64,000 bases of DNA from NCBI RefSeq assembly GCF_934294775.1, contig NZ_CAKRAH010000006.1, positions 32,652-96,651 of the forward strand, read 5' to 3'. A program made the translations under genes and the position numbers. Under the pieces are notes generated by a model that did not search any database, had not been told where the DNA came from, and saw only the letters and a list, made by a program, of their open reading frames with translations. Position 1 is the stretch's first letter; each line of letters starts with the position of its first letter. Positions 8,129 to 16,341 of the stretch are shown one piece after another. The stretch comes from an uncultured Dorea sp. Lineage in GTDB: Bacteria > Bacillota > Clostridia > Lachnospirales > Lachnospiraceae.

Positions 8129-9532
8129 CTAATAGGCATTCTTATTGATAAATCCTTTAAAAAATGTTAAAAATATAATTTTAAAATCAAATCCTAGTGT
8201 CCAGTTTTCGATATAATATAAATCATGTTCTATTCTCTTTTTAATCGATGTGTCACCCCTGTATCCATTTACCTGCGCCCATCCTGTAAGTCCCGGACGC
8301 ACTTGATGTTTGATCATGTATCGCGGAATTTCTTCTTTAAATTTTTCGACAAACTGTGGACGTTCCGGTCTCGGTCCTACCAGACTCATATCACCTCTTA
8401 ATACGTTAAAAAGTTGTGGCAATTCATCAATACTTGTTTTTCTTATAAATCGGCCAACTGTTGTTACACGCGGATCATCTTTTGTTGTCCAGCCTTTTTT
8501 CTCTTTCTTTTCATCTTGGACGATCATAGAACGAAACTTATACATTTTAAACGGTTTATTCTGTAATCCTACTCTCTCCTGCGAAAAAATCAACGGCCCC
8601 GGTGATGTTTTTTTTATCATGACGGCTGTGACCACCATAACCGGCGAAAATAAAATAATGGCAACAACCGCACCAAATATATCAACTCCTCGTTTCATCC
8701 ACTTATTAAGCGGATCACTTAATGGAACCCGTCTTATATTTATAACAGGAAGTCCTTGCAGATCCTCTGTATATGGTTTTGTCGGTATGACATTATTATA
8801 ATCCGGTATGAACTTTGTATGCACCCCGGACTTTTCGCACATTTTTACAATTCTTTCAAGTTTGTGATATTCCGCAAGTCCCAGCGTAATAACAATTTCA
8901 TCTAATTTGTTCTCTGGAAGTACAATCTCCAAATTGTCAATTCTTCCAAGCACTTTTATTCCTTTATATTCCGTTCCTCTCGGTACATTATCCGCCAGAA
9001 TTCCTCTGACACTATATCCCCAATCAGGATTAACAAGAATTCTATCTATATATTGTTCTGCCGCCCGGCTGTAACCTATCAGAAGAATATGTTTTTGATT
9101 AAATCCCTGACTTCGGATTTTCCGAAGTCCCAGCCTTATCAGATTTCTTTCTACAATTTCCAGAAAAATATTAATACAGTAAAATACAAATATCATTGTT
9201 CTGGAAAAATCTGCCTGATGTTTGAAATACAACACCAGAATAAATACCATGAAGCCAATCGTATTAGCCTGTAAGATATTCCATGCTTCCAGTCTTCTTC
9301 CTTTTACACGTTTAGGTGTATATAATTGAAAAATGTAATATAGGATTAGATATCCCGGCACAATGAATACCAATACACTCATATAAACTTGCAAAGACAG
9401 ATACCACGGATCCATCTCAAATATCCCACTTCTGAAACGTAGATACCAAGACAGGATATACGATATTACAATCACAAAAGCATCCAGAACCACATGCATT
9501 TTATTTAAAAAGTTTTGATTTTCCTTAATCAA
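8129..9532 (-). CDS. Polyprenyl glycosylphosphotransferase (WcaJ/WbaP type)
   Basis: A 467-residue enzyme that starts a glycan by moving a sugar phosphate from a nucleotide sugar to undecaprenyl phosphate. Four or five membrane helices occupy about residues 10-130. A Rossmann-like central domain begins HILLIGYSRAAEQY. The C-terminal bacterial sugar transferase domain (about 275-467) shows SPGPLIFSQERVG, YKFRSM, SIDELPQLFNVLRGDMS, LVGPRPER and PGLTGWAQVNG. Length and order match the PHPT family. The donor sugar cannot be read from sequence. It lies between the LCP gene and the first rhamnosyltransferase-like gene of the operon. Confidence 0.95.
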   Translation of the reverse strand: MIKENQNFLNKMHVVLDAFVIVISYILSWYLRFRSGIFEMDPWYLSLQVYMSVLVFIVPGYLILYYIFQLYTPKRVKGRRLEAWNILQANTIGFMVFILVLYFKHQADFSRTMIFVFYCINIFLEIVERNLIRLGLRKIRSQGFNQKHILLIGYSRAAEQYIDRILVNPDWGYSVRGILADNVPRGTEYKGIKVLGRIDNLEIVLPENKLDEIVITLGLAEYHKLERIVKMCEKSGVHTKFIPDYNNVIPTKPYTEDLQGLPVINIRRVPLSDPLNKWMKRGVDIFGAVVAIILFSPVMVVTAVMIKKTSPGPLIFSQERVGLQNKPFKMYKFRSMIVQDEKKEKKGWTTKDDPRVTTVGRFIRKTSIDELPQLFNVLRGDMSLVGPRPERPQFVEKFKEEIPRYMIKHQVRPGLTGWAQVNGYRGDTSIKKRIEHDLYYIENWTLGFDFKIIFLTFFKGFINKNAY

Positions 9533-9559
9533 CTTATTTCACCAACTTTATCTTTTTAT

Positions 9560-10513
9560 TTACCAAAAACGTCTAAGTACATTTACCCACAGCTCAATTT
9601 GTATCTTTATATAATTTTTCAGAGTTCCTTTTACATAATGTACTTTATCTTTTCTTTCGCACATCAAAATTCCCTCTTTTAATCCTTTCAGATAAATTTT
9701 CCCAAATCCTTTTTTCAAGAAGAAGATATACTTAATCAAAAATCCCATCAATAAAAATGGTAAATTAATAACAATTTGCACCACCGGCATATTTTTATAA
9801 ATCAAATACACGTTATTTCTTGAAGATAAGCGTATCTTAAATCCATTATATCTTGCACCACTTGCCGCGCTTCCTACATGTATAACCTGTGCTTTGGGTT
9901 CATATGCGTTCGTGAACCCTTTAATCCTCGCCCGGTATCCAATATCTACATCTTCCAGATAAGCAAAATGCTTTTCATCAAACATTCCTATCTTTTCAAA
10001 CACTGATCTTTTATAGATAGATGCCCCTCCGCAGGCAGCAAATATTTTTCTGCAAGAATTATATAACTCTTTATCTTTATCTTTTCCGTATGCATATGCC
10101 CACCCCAGAGCATTATAATAAGTACCTGCACTATCTATTTTTGTCTGATCATGATATTGAATCATCTTCGGCTCTACCGAAAACAAGTTTGGATCTTTTT
10201 TGATTGCATGCAAAAGATGGAACACAAAATCCTTTTTAATAATAGTATCGTTATTTAAAAGAATTACATATGGCGTTTCCGTTTTTTCTATCCCTATATT
10301 CACTGCCTTGCAAAATCCACAATTCTTATCTAGCATTATAAACTCTACATCTGGATAAAACTTCTGAACCTCTTCTACACTTCCATCTGCCGATGCATTA
10401 TCTACAATCAGAATCTTTTTATCTGTATCATCATTTTCATGCAAACTTCTGACACAATGTAGTAAATATTCTTTTCCTTTATAATTTGGTATTACAATTG
10501 TTACTTCGCACAT
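9560..10513 (-). CDS. Glycosyltransferase family 2 (WbbL/rhamnosyltransferase-like)
   Basis: A 317-residue single-domain GT2 of the COG1216 type. Visible motifs are VTIVIPNYKG at the start, DNASADGS for nucleotide binding (~40), LLNNDT (~85) as the DxD equivalent, an ACGGAS loop and FAYLEDVDIGYRARI as the catalytic-base segment. A hydrophobic patch near residue 245 and a basic tail suggest peripheral membrane contact. WbbL-like enzymes add rhamnose to an early lipid-linked intermediate, which would fit its place next to the initiating transferase. It is 10 bases from the tandem GT2 gene upstream. Confidence 0.9.
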   Translation of the reverse strand: MCEVTIVIPNYKGKEYLLHCVRSLHENDDTDKKILIVDNASADGSVEEVQKFYPDVEFIMLDKNCGFCKAVNIGIEKTETPYVILLNNDTIIKKDFVFHLLHAIKKDPNLFSVEPKMIQYHDQTKIDSAGTYYNALGWAYAYGKDKDKELYNSCRKIFAACGGASIYKRSVFEKIGMFDEKHFAYLEDVDIGYRARIKGFTNAYEPKAQVIHVGSAASGARYNGFKIRLSSRNNVYLIYKNMPVVQIVINLPFLLMGFLIKYIFFLKKGFGKIYLKGLKEGILMCERKDKVHYVKGTLKNYIKIQIELWVNVLRRFW

Positions 10514-10523
10514 ATTTTCTCCG

Positions 10524-12344
10524 TTAGTTTACCTTTAAAGAATAATCCCATTTTTTCAATGTAAGATTCGGATTATATGCCGGATCACCATTTTTCAGAA
10601 TTGAAATCCAATGACTTCGCATATATTCAATCTCACTTTGAAACCTTCTTACTTTTTCTTTTGTATCTTCCGGTCCTCTTGTCTTTGATTCATAATGATA
10701 TAATTCTACATATGGGTCATATACAATTAAATATCCTTTTTTGCGAATTCGCAGGCACAAATCCACATCATTAAACGCTATTTGCAGTTTTTCTTCCAAC
10801 CCGCCAACTTCTTCAAACACAGACCTCTTAATCAACATACATGCCGCCGTAACCGCACTAAGATCCTGTTGTATAGAAGCTCTATGCATATAACCAGTAT
10901 ATCCCCTTTTCATTCCAACAAATACACTGCCGGCAACACCACCAATTCCGATTATAATTCCTGCATGTTGAACTGTATCATCTGGGTAATAGAGCCTTGC
11001 ACCTACTGCACCTACTTCTTCTCTCTGGCAGTGTGATAGCATTTCTTGCAGCCAGTCTCCGTTTATTACTTCCATATCATTATTTAAAAGTAACAAATAA
11101 TCGCCCCTTGCATGTCCTGCTCCGAAATTATTAATTGCAGAATAATTAAATTCTCCTTGCCAATATATTACCCTGATTTTTTCTTTCTTACTTATCTCAT
11201 TATAATATTCAAAAGTTTCTTTTTCCGTACTGTTATTTTCTATAATAATTATTTCATAATTGTCGTAATCCGTCAATTTTTCAATTGACCTTAAGCACTT
11301 ATCCAATGTTTCCTTCTGATCCTTATTTGGAATCAGAATAGATATCAACGGATTTCCCGATATTTTATATTTCACTCTATAAAAACCAAGATTATCAGTA
11401 AGCGACACCTCTCCTTCTGTCTGACAACGCTTCAGGTGTTCTTCAATTGCCTCCTTGCCAGCATCATAAGCGTACATTTTACTCAACGGATTGTCCGCCG
11501 TTGATTCTTGATGAATTCTCCAATGATACAAAATTTTCGCAATATGCTCAATATGTTCTGCTTTTTCCACACAGCGCAAAATCAGATCATAATCCTGGGC
11601 TCCATTATACACTGCCCGAAACCTTCCCACCTCTTCTACCAGTTCTTTTTTAGCAACAAAAAAATGACAGATGTAATTATTCGATCTCAGCATGTCCAAA
11701 TTAAAATCCGGCTTAAAATTGGGTGCAAAATACTCTTCCAGATTGGTGGTTACTTTATCCTCATCTGAATATAATACATCTGTCTTTTCATTTTCATTTA
11801 TGCGTTTTACAATTTCATATAACGCAGATTCTTCTAACAAATCATCATGATCCAACAGTCCCACATATTCCCCCGTTGCAATATCCAATGCTCTGTTCGT
11901 ATTCTGCGCAATTCCTTCATTTTCCACCACATCTACAACTTTGATTCTGGAATCTTTTCTTGTACAAATATCAAGGATTCTTCTTACATTATCATTGGCA
12001 GGATTCGCATTGGCAATACAAAGTTCCCAGTTTGGATAAGTCTGTACTCTCACAGATTGAATCATCTGTTTCAGGAACTCTTCCGGTGTATTATATACTG
12101 GTACAAGTACACTGATCTTTGGCGCATATGCAAACACCTGATTTTTTTGCTTTTCTAATTCTTTTTCAGATGGTTTGTGCTCCTGTAGCCATTCTTTATA
12201 ATCAATATCTGTCTTCTGAAACCGTTCAGTAAGTTTAATCCAAAAGCCTTTGGGTCCATAATGACGCAAATAAAGTATCCCCTTCTTTAAATTGTAAGGG
12301 GATACTTTTTTTATTATATTTATATAATCTAATCCATTGCTCAT
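10524..12344 (-). CDS. Two-domain GT2 glycosyltransferase (both domains apparently intact)
   Basis: A 606-residue protein with an ~75-residue N-terminal helical region and two GT2 domains. Domain 1 (about 77-310) has ISVLVPVYNTP, LLDHDDLLEE and NGAQDYDLILR. Domain 2 (about 333-590) has ISILIPNKDQ, ENNSTE, LLLLNNDME and FNDVDLCLRIRKKG. Two active domains in one chain are typical of enzymes that add two sugars or make an alternating polymer. It is one of three paralogues in the window (others at 22637 and 28898) and the only one whose second domain keeps a clear NND motif. GAGAGG lies 8 bases before the ATG and a good promoter lies 50 bases further up. Confidence 0.92.
   Translation of the reverse strand: MSNGLDYINIIKKVSPYNLKKGILYLRHYGPKGFWIKLTERFQKTDIDYKEWLQEHKPSEKELEKQKNQVFAYAPKISVLVPVYNTPEEFLKQMIQSVRVQTYPNWELCIANANPANDNVRRILDICTRKDSRIKVVDVVENEGIAQNTNRALDIATGEYVGLLDHDDLLEESALYEIVKRINENEKTDVLYSDEDKVTTNLEEYFAPNFKPDFNLDMLRSNNYICHFFVAKKELVEEVGRFRAVYNGAQDYDLILRCVEKAEHIEHIAKILYHWRIHQESTADNPLSKMYAYDAGKEAIEEHLKRCQTEGEVSLTDNLGFYRVKYKISGNPLISILIPNKDQKETLDKCLRSIEKLTDYDNYEIIIIENNSTEKETFEYYNEISKKEKIRVIYWQGEFNYSAINNFGAGHARGDYLLLLNNDMEVINGDWLQEMLSHCQREEVGAVGARLYYPDDTVQHAGIIIGIGGVAGSVFVGMKRGYTGYMHRASIQQDLSAVTAACMLIKRSVFEEVGGLEEKLQIAFNDVDLCLRIRKKGYLIVYDPYVELYHYESKTRGPEDTKEKVRRFQSEIEYMRSHWISILKNGDPAYNPNLTLKKWDYSLKVN
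12272..12308. other. Terminator-like hairpin inside the 5' end of a glycosyltransferase gene
   Basis: A perfect 13-base inverted repeat (12272-12284 with 12296-12308) with an 11-base loop. It is followed on the plus strand by a T run. It covers codons ~13-24 of the GT gene that starts at 12344. On the coding (minus) strand it is preceded by A7 and followed by a weaker U-rich stretch. Confidence 0.6.
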
Positions 12345-12393
12345 AGAGAATATCCTCTCATATAATTACATAATCTTCCTTTTTATCTGAATC

Positions 12394-12422
12394 ATTGTAA
12401 CATACGGTTAACATTTCGGCAA
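12394..12422 (-). promoter_or_regulatory. Promoter for the GT/PHPT/LCP operon
   Basis: On the minus strand the -35 TTGCCG (12417-12422), a 17-base spacer and the -10 TACAAT (12394-12399) with an extended TG motif precede the two-domain GT gene. It can drive the genes from 12344 down to about 6087 independently of the rhamnose operon. Confidence 0.7.
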
Positions 12423-12521
12423 TATTTATATTCTTAATATTATATGAATTAGCACTATATAAACATACTTTATAAACCTTTCAAGCATTAACAATTATCT
12501 TATTTTCGTTATATTTAATGT

Positions 12522-13130
12522 CTAGAAATGGAATGTATCTTTCAATCCCACCCACAGCTGGTCTTTATCACTTAAGTTCAGTGGAGTTCCATCTTCCAGT
12601 GCATAGCCTTCGCCGGAAGCAGTTCCTTTATATTCTCCTGTCAATGTCGGCCATTCAATACCGATCTCAGGATCATTCCATGCCAGTCCGCCTTCATCTC
12701 CCGGATGATAGAAGTCTGTACATTTGTAGCAGAACTCAGCAAGATCACTTAATACCAGGAATCCGTGTGCGAATCCTTCCGGAATATAGAACTGTTTTTT
12801 ATTTTCTTCTGTCAGTTCTACGCCGAACCATTTACCATATGTCTCGCTGTCACTTCTTAAGTCAACCGCAACATCGAATACAGATCCTTTTACGACACGG
12901 ACCAGTTTTCCCTGTGGGAACTCTTTCTGGAAGTGAAGTCCTCTTAACACACCTTTTGTAGAGCTTGACTGGTTATCCTGTACAAACTGCATGGTAAGAC
13001 CTGCTTCTTCCATATCTTTCTGGTTGTATGTTTCCATAAAATATCCTCTTGCATCTCCATGAACAGTTGGTTCAATTACACAGAGTCCCTGGATTCCGCC
13101 TGCATTTTTTTCTACTTTAATCTGTCCCAT
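12522..13130 (-). CDS. rfbC: dTDP-4-dehydrorhamnose 3,5-epimerase
   Basis: A 202-residue RmlC cupin enzyme, third step of dTDP-L-rhamnose synthesis. It shows HGDARGYFMETY, a VQDNQSSSTKGVLRGLHFQ catalytic His region, KGSVFDVAVDLR, and the late FAHGFLVLSD motif with the following Tyr/Asp-rich segment. ATG at 13130 is chosen over an upstream frame extension because AAGGAG stands 9 bases before it. It is the last gene of the rfbA-rfbB-rfbD-rfbC block, separated from rfbD by a 78-base spacer that contains a hairpin. After it comes a 177-base AT-rich gap with the promoter of the next operon. Confidence 0.96.
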   Translation of the reverse strand: MGQIKVEKNAGGIQGLCVIEPTVHGDARGYFMETYNQKDMEEAGLTMQFVQDNQSSSTKGVLRGLHFQKEFPQGKLVRVVKGSVFDVAVDLRSDSETYGKWFGVELTEENKKQFYIPEGFAHGFLVLSDLAEFCYKCTDFYHPGDEGGLAWNDPEIGIEWPTLTGEYKGTASGEGYALEDGTPLNLSDKDQLWVGLKDTFHF

Positions 13131-13160
13131 TTTATCTGTCTCCTTATTTAAATGTGATTT

Positions 13161-13189
13161 AATCCCAGCCACAAACAGTGGCTGAGATT
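13161..13189 (-). other. Intercistronic hairpin between rfbD and rfbC
   Basis: A 12-pair stem (one G-U in the RNA) with a 5-base loop (13161-13172 with 13178-13189). No T run follows, so it is more likely an mRNA-stability or processing element than a terminator. Confidence 0.55.
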
Positions 13190-13208
13190 AGTTTTAAGAT
13201 ATATATAA

Positions 13209-14150
13209 TTAAAATTCAATTTCTTTCAGATATCTTCCAAGTGCATCCTGCCATGTCGGAAGTGGAGTAAATCCATTTTCTACAAGTTTGCTCTTATCCA
13301 GGCGGCTATTGAAAGGTCTTGCCGCTTTGGATACACCATACTCTTCTGTAGTCACAGGAAGAACTGTTACTTTATCTTCGCTGTATTCTTCATGGCCAAG
13401 CTCCGTTGCCTGACGAAAGATTTCTTTTGTGAAGTCATACCAGCTGATATATCCGCCTTCGTTTGTTGCATGATAATAACCATATTTTTCTGTTTCAATC
13501 ATGTCTACAAGAAGTCTTGCAAGGTCAAATGTATAAGTTGGTGTTCCAATCTGGTCGTTTACAACTTTCAATGTATCGTGTGTCTTTGCAACATTTAACA
13601 TTGTCTTGATGAAGTTCTTACCATTTTTACCAAATACCCACGCAATACGTACGATAAAGTATTTCTCCAGTGTCTCTGAAACTGCCAGTTCTCCGGCAAG
13701 TTTTGTTTCACCGTATACATTCAGAGGCTTGTAATCTTTGCAGTCTGGCTCCCAGGCTTTCTCGCCCTGTCCGTCGAATACATAATCTGTGCTGATATAT
13801 ACCATCTTGCAATCCAGTTTTTTACATACATCTGCAATGTTCTTTGTTCCTGTTGCATTAACAGCTTTTACGATTTCTTTCTTGTCATCGTCTTCTGCAA
13901 GATCTACGGCTGTCCATGCTGCACAGTGTACAACAACATCCGGTTTTGCTTCTGTCAGGACCTTTTCTACAGATCCTGCATCTGTAATATCCATTGGCAC
14001 ATATGGCATAGTTGTTACCGCTGTTCCGTCCTGGATCCCACTGTATGTTTCTTTAATGTCAGAACCAATTCCCTCGTATCCACGAGCTGCAAGTTCGTTC
14101 ATTACATCATGACCAAGCTGTCCGCCAACACCTGTCACTAATACTTTCAT
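13209..14150 (-). CDS. rfbD: dTDP-4-dehydrorhamnose reductase
   Basis: A 313-residue extended short-chain dehydrogenase that makes dTDP-L-rhamnose with NAD(P)H. The N-terminal GVGGQLGHD dinucleotide loop, the CAAWTAVDLAEDD segment, STDYVFDGQG and the catalytic YGETKLAGE (YxxxK) are all visible, with RIAWVFGKNGKNF further on. Length fits RmlD. Its ATG overlaps the rfbB stop codon (TAATG), so the two are translationally coupled. It is followed by an intercistronic hairpin and rfbC. Confidence 0.97.
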   Translation of the reverse strand: MKVLVTGVGGQLGHDVMNELAARGYEGIGSDIKETYSGIQDGTAVTTMPYVPMDITDAGSVEKVLTEAKPDVVVHCAAWTAVDLAEDDDKKEIVKAVNATGTKNIADVCKKLDCKMVYISTDYVFDGQGEKAWEPDCKDYKPLNVYGETKLAGELAVSETLEKYFIVRIAWVFGKNGKNFIKTMLNVAKTHDTLKVVNDQIGTPTYTFDLARLLVDMIETEKYGYYHATNEGGYISWYDFTKEIFRQATELGHEEYSEDKVTVLPVTTEEYGVSKAARPFNSRLDKSKLVENGFTPLPTWQDALGRYLKEIEF

Positions 14151-15181
14151 TATTTGATCTCCTCTCGATGAGCATACATTTTTTCATAGTAGTTCTGGTA
14201 TTCTCCGGAAATGATTGTCTCCCACCATTCTTTGTTATCCAGATACCATTTGATTGTCTTTTTGATACCATCTTCGAATTTTGTCTCTGGAAGCCATCCA
14301 AGTTCGTTGTGGATCTTAGTTGGGTCGATTGCGTAACGCATATCGTGTCCTTTACGGTCTTCTACATGTGTGATCAGACTTTCTGGTTTTCCAAGTTCTT
14401 TACAGATAATCTTAACGATCTCGATGTTTGTCTTTTCGTTGTGTCCACCTACGTTATATACTTCTCCGACTCTTCCGTTATGAATGATCAGATCGATTGC
14501 TTTGCAGTGATCTTCTACGTATAACCAGTCACGTACATTTAAACCTTCTCCGTATACCGGAAGCGGTTTGTCATTTAATGCATTTGCGATCATAAGCGGG
14601 ATCAGCTTCTCTGGGAAGTGATATGGTCCGTAGTTGTTAGAGCATCTACTGATTGTTACAGGCAGTCCGTATGTTCTGTGATAAGCAAGAACTAACAGGT
14701 CTGCTGCAGCTTTTGATGAGCTGTATGGGCTGCTTGTATGAATTGGTGTCTCCTCTGTGAAGAACAGGTCTGGTCTGTCAAGTGGCAGATCTCCGTATAC
14801 TTCATCTGTAGATACCTGGTGGTAACGTTTGATACCATATTTTCTACATGCATCCATAAGTACTGCTGTACCTTTGATATTTGTATCCAGGAATACTTCC
14901 GGGTTCTCGATAGAACGGTCTACGTGGCTTTCTGCTGCGAAGTTTACAACCATGTCTGGTTTTTCTTCTTCAAATAATTTGTAAACTGCTTCACGGTCTG
15001 TGATGCTTTCTTTTACAAAACGGAAATTCGGGTTGTCCATAACTGGTTCCAGTGTAGATAAGTTTCCTGCATATGTCAGGCAGTCCAGACAAACGATACG
15101 ATAATCTGGGTATTTATTTAACATATGAAATACAAAGTTACTTCCAATGAATCCGGCTCCTCCGGTTACGATAATTGTCAT
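14150..15181 (-). CDS. rfbB: dTDP-glucose 4,6-dehydratase
   Basis: A 343-residue extended SDR, second enzyme of dTDP-rhamnose synthesis. It has TGGAGFIGSNFV for NAD binding, NFAAESHVDRSI, STDEVYGDL with the catalytic Asp-Glu pair, and YSSSKAAADLL holding YxxxK. RCSNNYGPYHFPEKLIPL and DWLYVEDHCKAI follow in the usual order. The 3' end overlaps the start of rfbD. Upstream, a 92-base gap with a perfect hairpin separates it from rfbA. Confidence 0.98.
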   Translation of the reverse strand: MTIIVTGGAGFIGSNFVFHMLNKYPDYRIVCLDCLTYAGNLSTLEPVMDNPNFRFVKESITDREAVYKLFEEEKPDMVVNFAAESHVDRSIENPEVFLDTNIKGTAVLMDACRKYGIKRYHQVSTDEVYGDLPLDRPDLFFTEETPIHTSSPYSSSKAAADLLVLAYHRTYGLPVTISRCSNNYGPYHFPEKLIPLMIANALNDKPLPVYGEGLNVRDWLYVEDHCKAIDLIIHNGRVGEVYNVGGHNEKTNIEIVKIICKELGKPESLITHVEDRKGHDMRYAIDPTKIHNELGWLPETKFEDGIKKTIKWYLDNKEWWETIISGEYQNYYEKMYAHREEIK

Positions 15182-15212
15182 TTTCTTATTTCCTCTTTTC
15201 TTTTTATTGTAT

Positions 15213-15239
15213 ACAGGATTCTTTCTACAAGAATCCTGT
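15213..15239 (-). other. Intercistronic hairpin between rfbA and rfbB
   Basis: A perfect 11-pair stem with a 5-base loop (15213-15223 with 15229-15239). A second short palindrome centred on TTTCAGCTGAAA lies just after the rfbA stop. No strong T run follows, so transcription can probably continue into rfbB. Confidence 0.55.
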
Positions 15240-15273
15240 CCGCTATCTTAAATTCTCGATTTCAGCTGAAATT

Positions 15274-16170
15274 CTAATACAGATTTTCTCTGTATTTTCC
15301 ATCCAGGACGTCTTTTAAGTACTGTCCGTACTGGTTTTTCTTCAGTACTTCATATACTTCCATGATCTCATCCTTGCTGATCCATCCATTCAGGTATGCA
15401 ATCTCTTCCAGACATGCGATCTTACGATGCTGATGTGTCTCAACTGTCTTAACAAAGTTTGTTGCATCAACAAGGCTTTCATGTGTACCTGTATCAAGCC
15501 ATGTGAATCCCTGACCAAGAAGTTCTACATTCAGGTTGCCTTTTTCAAGATATACGCGGTTAAGATCTGTGATCTCCAGCTCTCCACGTGCACTTGGTTT
15601 TAATTCTTTGGCATATTTTACAACGTTGTTGTCGTAGAAATAAAGTCCTGTTACACAATAATTACTCTTTGGCTGCGCCGGTTTTTCTTCGATGGAAATA
15701 GCTTTTCCGTCATGATCGAATTCTACGATACCAAAACGCTCCGGATCATCTACGTAGTATCCGAATACTGTAGCACCTTTTCCTGATTCTGCATTTTCAA
15801 CAGCTGCTTTCAGACGTTTATTCAGTCCGTGTCCTGCAAAGATATTGTCTCCAAGAACCATGGCTACTGTATCATCTCCGATAAATTCTTCACCGATGAT
15901 GAAAGCCTGCGCAAGTCCGTCCGGACTTGACTGTACTGCATAAGACAGATTTACACCAAACTGATGTCCATCTCCGAGCAGTTCTTTAAATCTTGGTGTA
16001 TCCTGTGGTGTTGAGATGATCAGGATATCACGGATTCCGGCGTTCATAAGTACTGACATCGGATAATAGATCATTGGCTTGTCATAGATTGGCAGTAACT
16101 GTTTTGAAGTTACCATTGTTAATGGGTACAGACGTGTGCCTGAACCACCTGCTAAAATAATTCCTTTCAT
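15274..16170 (-). CDS. rfbA: Glucose-1-phosphate thymidylyltransferase
   Basis: A 298-residue RmlA enzyme that makes dTDP-glucose from dTTP and glucose 1-phosphate. It opens with KGIILAGGSGTRLYPLT (signature loop) and SKQLLPIYDKPMIYYP. It also shows VLGDNIFAGHG with the metal-binding Asp, GYYVDDPERFGIVEF and TWLDTGTHESL. The strong SD GAGGAGG is 7-9 bases before the ATG. It is the first gene of the rml block and lies downstream of a promoter with a 19-base spacer and the MerR-methyltransferase gene, so MerR-type control is possible. Confidence 0.98.
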   Translation of the reverse strand: MKGIILAGGSGTRLYPLTMVTSKQLLPIYDKPMIYYPMSVLMNAGIRDILIISTPQDTPRFKELLGDGHQFGVNLSYAVQSSPDGLAQAFIIGEEFIGDDTVAMVLGDNIFAGHGLNKRLKAAVENAESGKGATVFGYYVDDPERFGIVEFDHDGKAISIEEKPAQPKSNYCVTGLYFYDNNVVKYAKELKPSARGELEITDLNRVYLEKGNLNVELLGQGFTWLDTGTHESLVDATNFVKTVETHQHRKIACLEEIAYLNGWISKDEIMEVYEVLKKNQYGQYLKDVLDGKYRENLY

Positions 16171-16263
16171 TTCAGGAACCTCCTCTTATAATAAATAGGT
16201 TTTCAAGTTCTTCTTCAGTTATTCAAGTCTTTTTCTTCTAGTCTTTTTTCTTACTTTATTTGC

Positions 16264-16294
16264 ATTATAAAAGATGACCTTAGGTTACCTTCAA
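16264..16294 (-). promoter_or_regulatory. rfbA promoter with MerR-like 19-base spacer
   Basis: On the minus strand the -35 TTGAAG (16289-16294) and the -10 TATAAT (16264-16269) are 19 bases apart. The spacer and -35 edge hold AGGTAACCT and ACCTAAGGT, two overlapping 9-base dyads. A long spacer with a dyad is the known layout of MerR-activated promoters. The gene directly upstream encodes a MerR-family protein. Confidence 0.6.
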
Positions 16295-16341
16295 GTATTT
16301 TTTTCAAAAATTGTAACTTTTTTGTAATATTTAAGAACATC

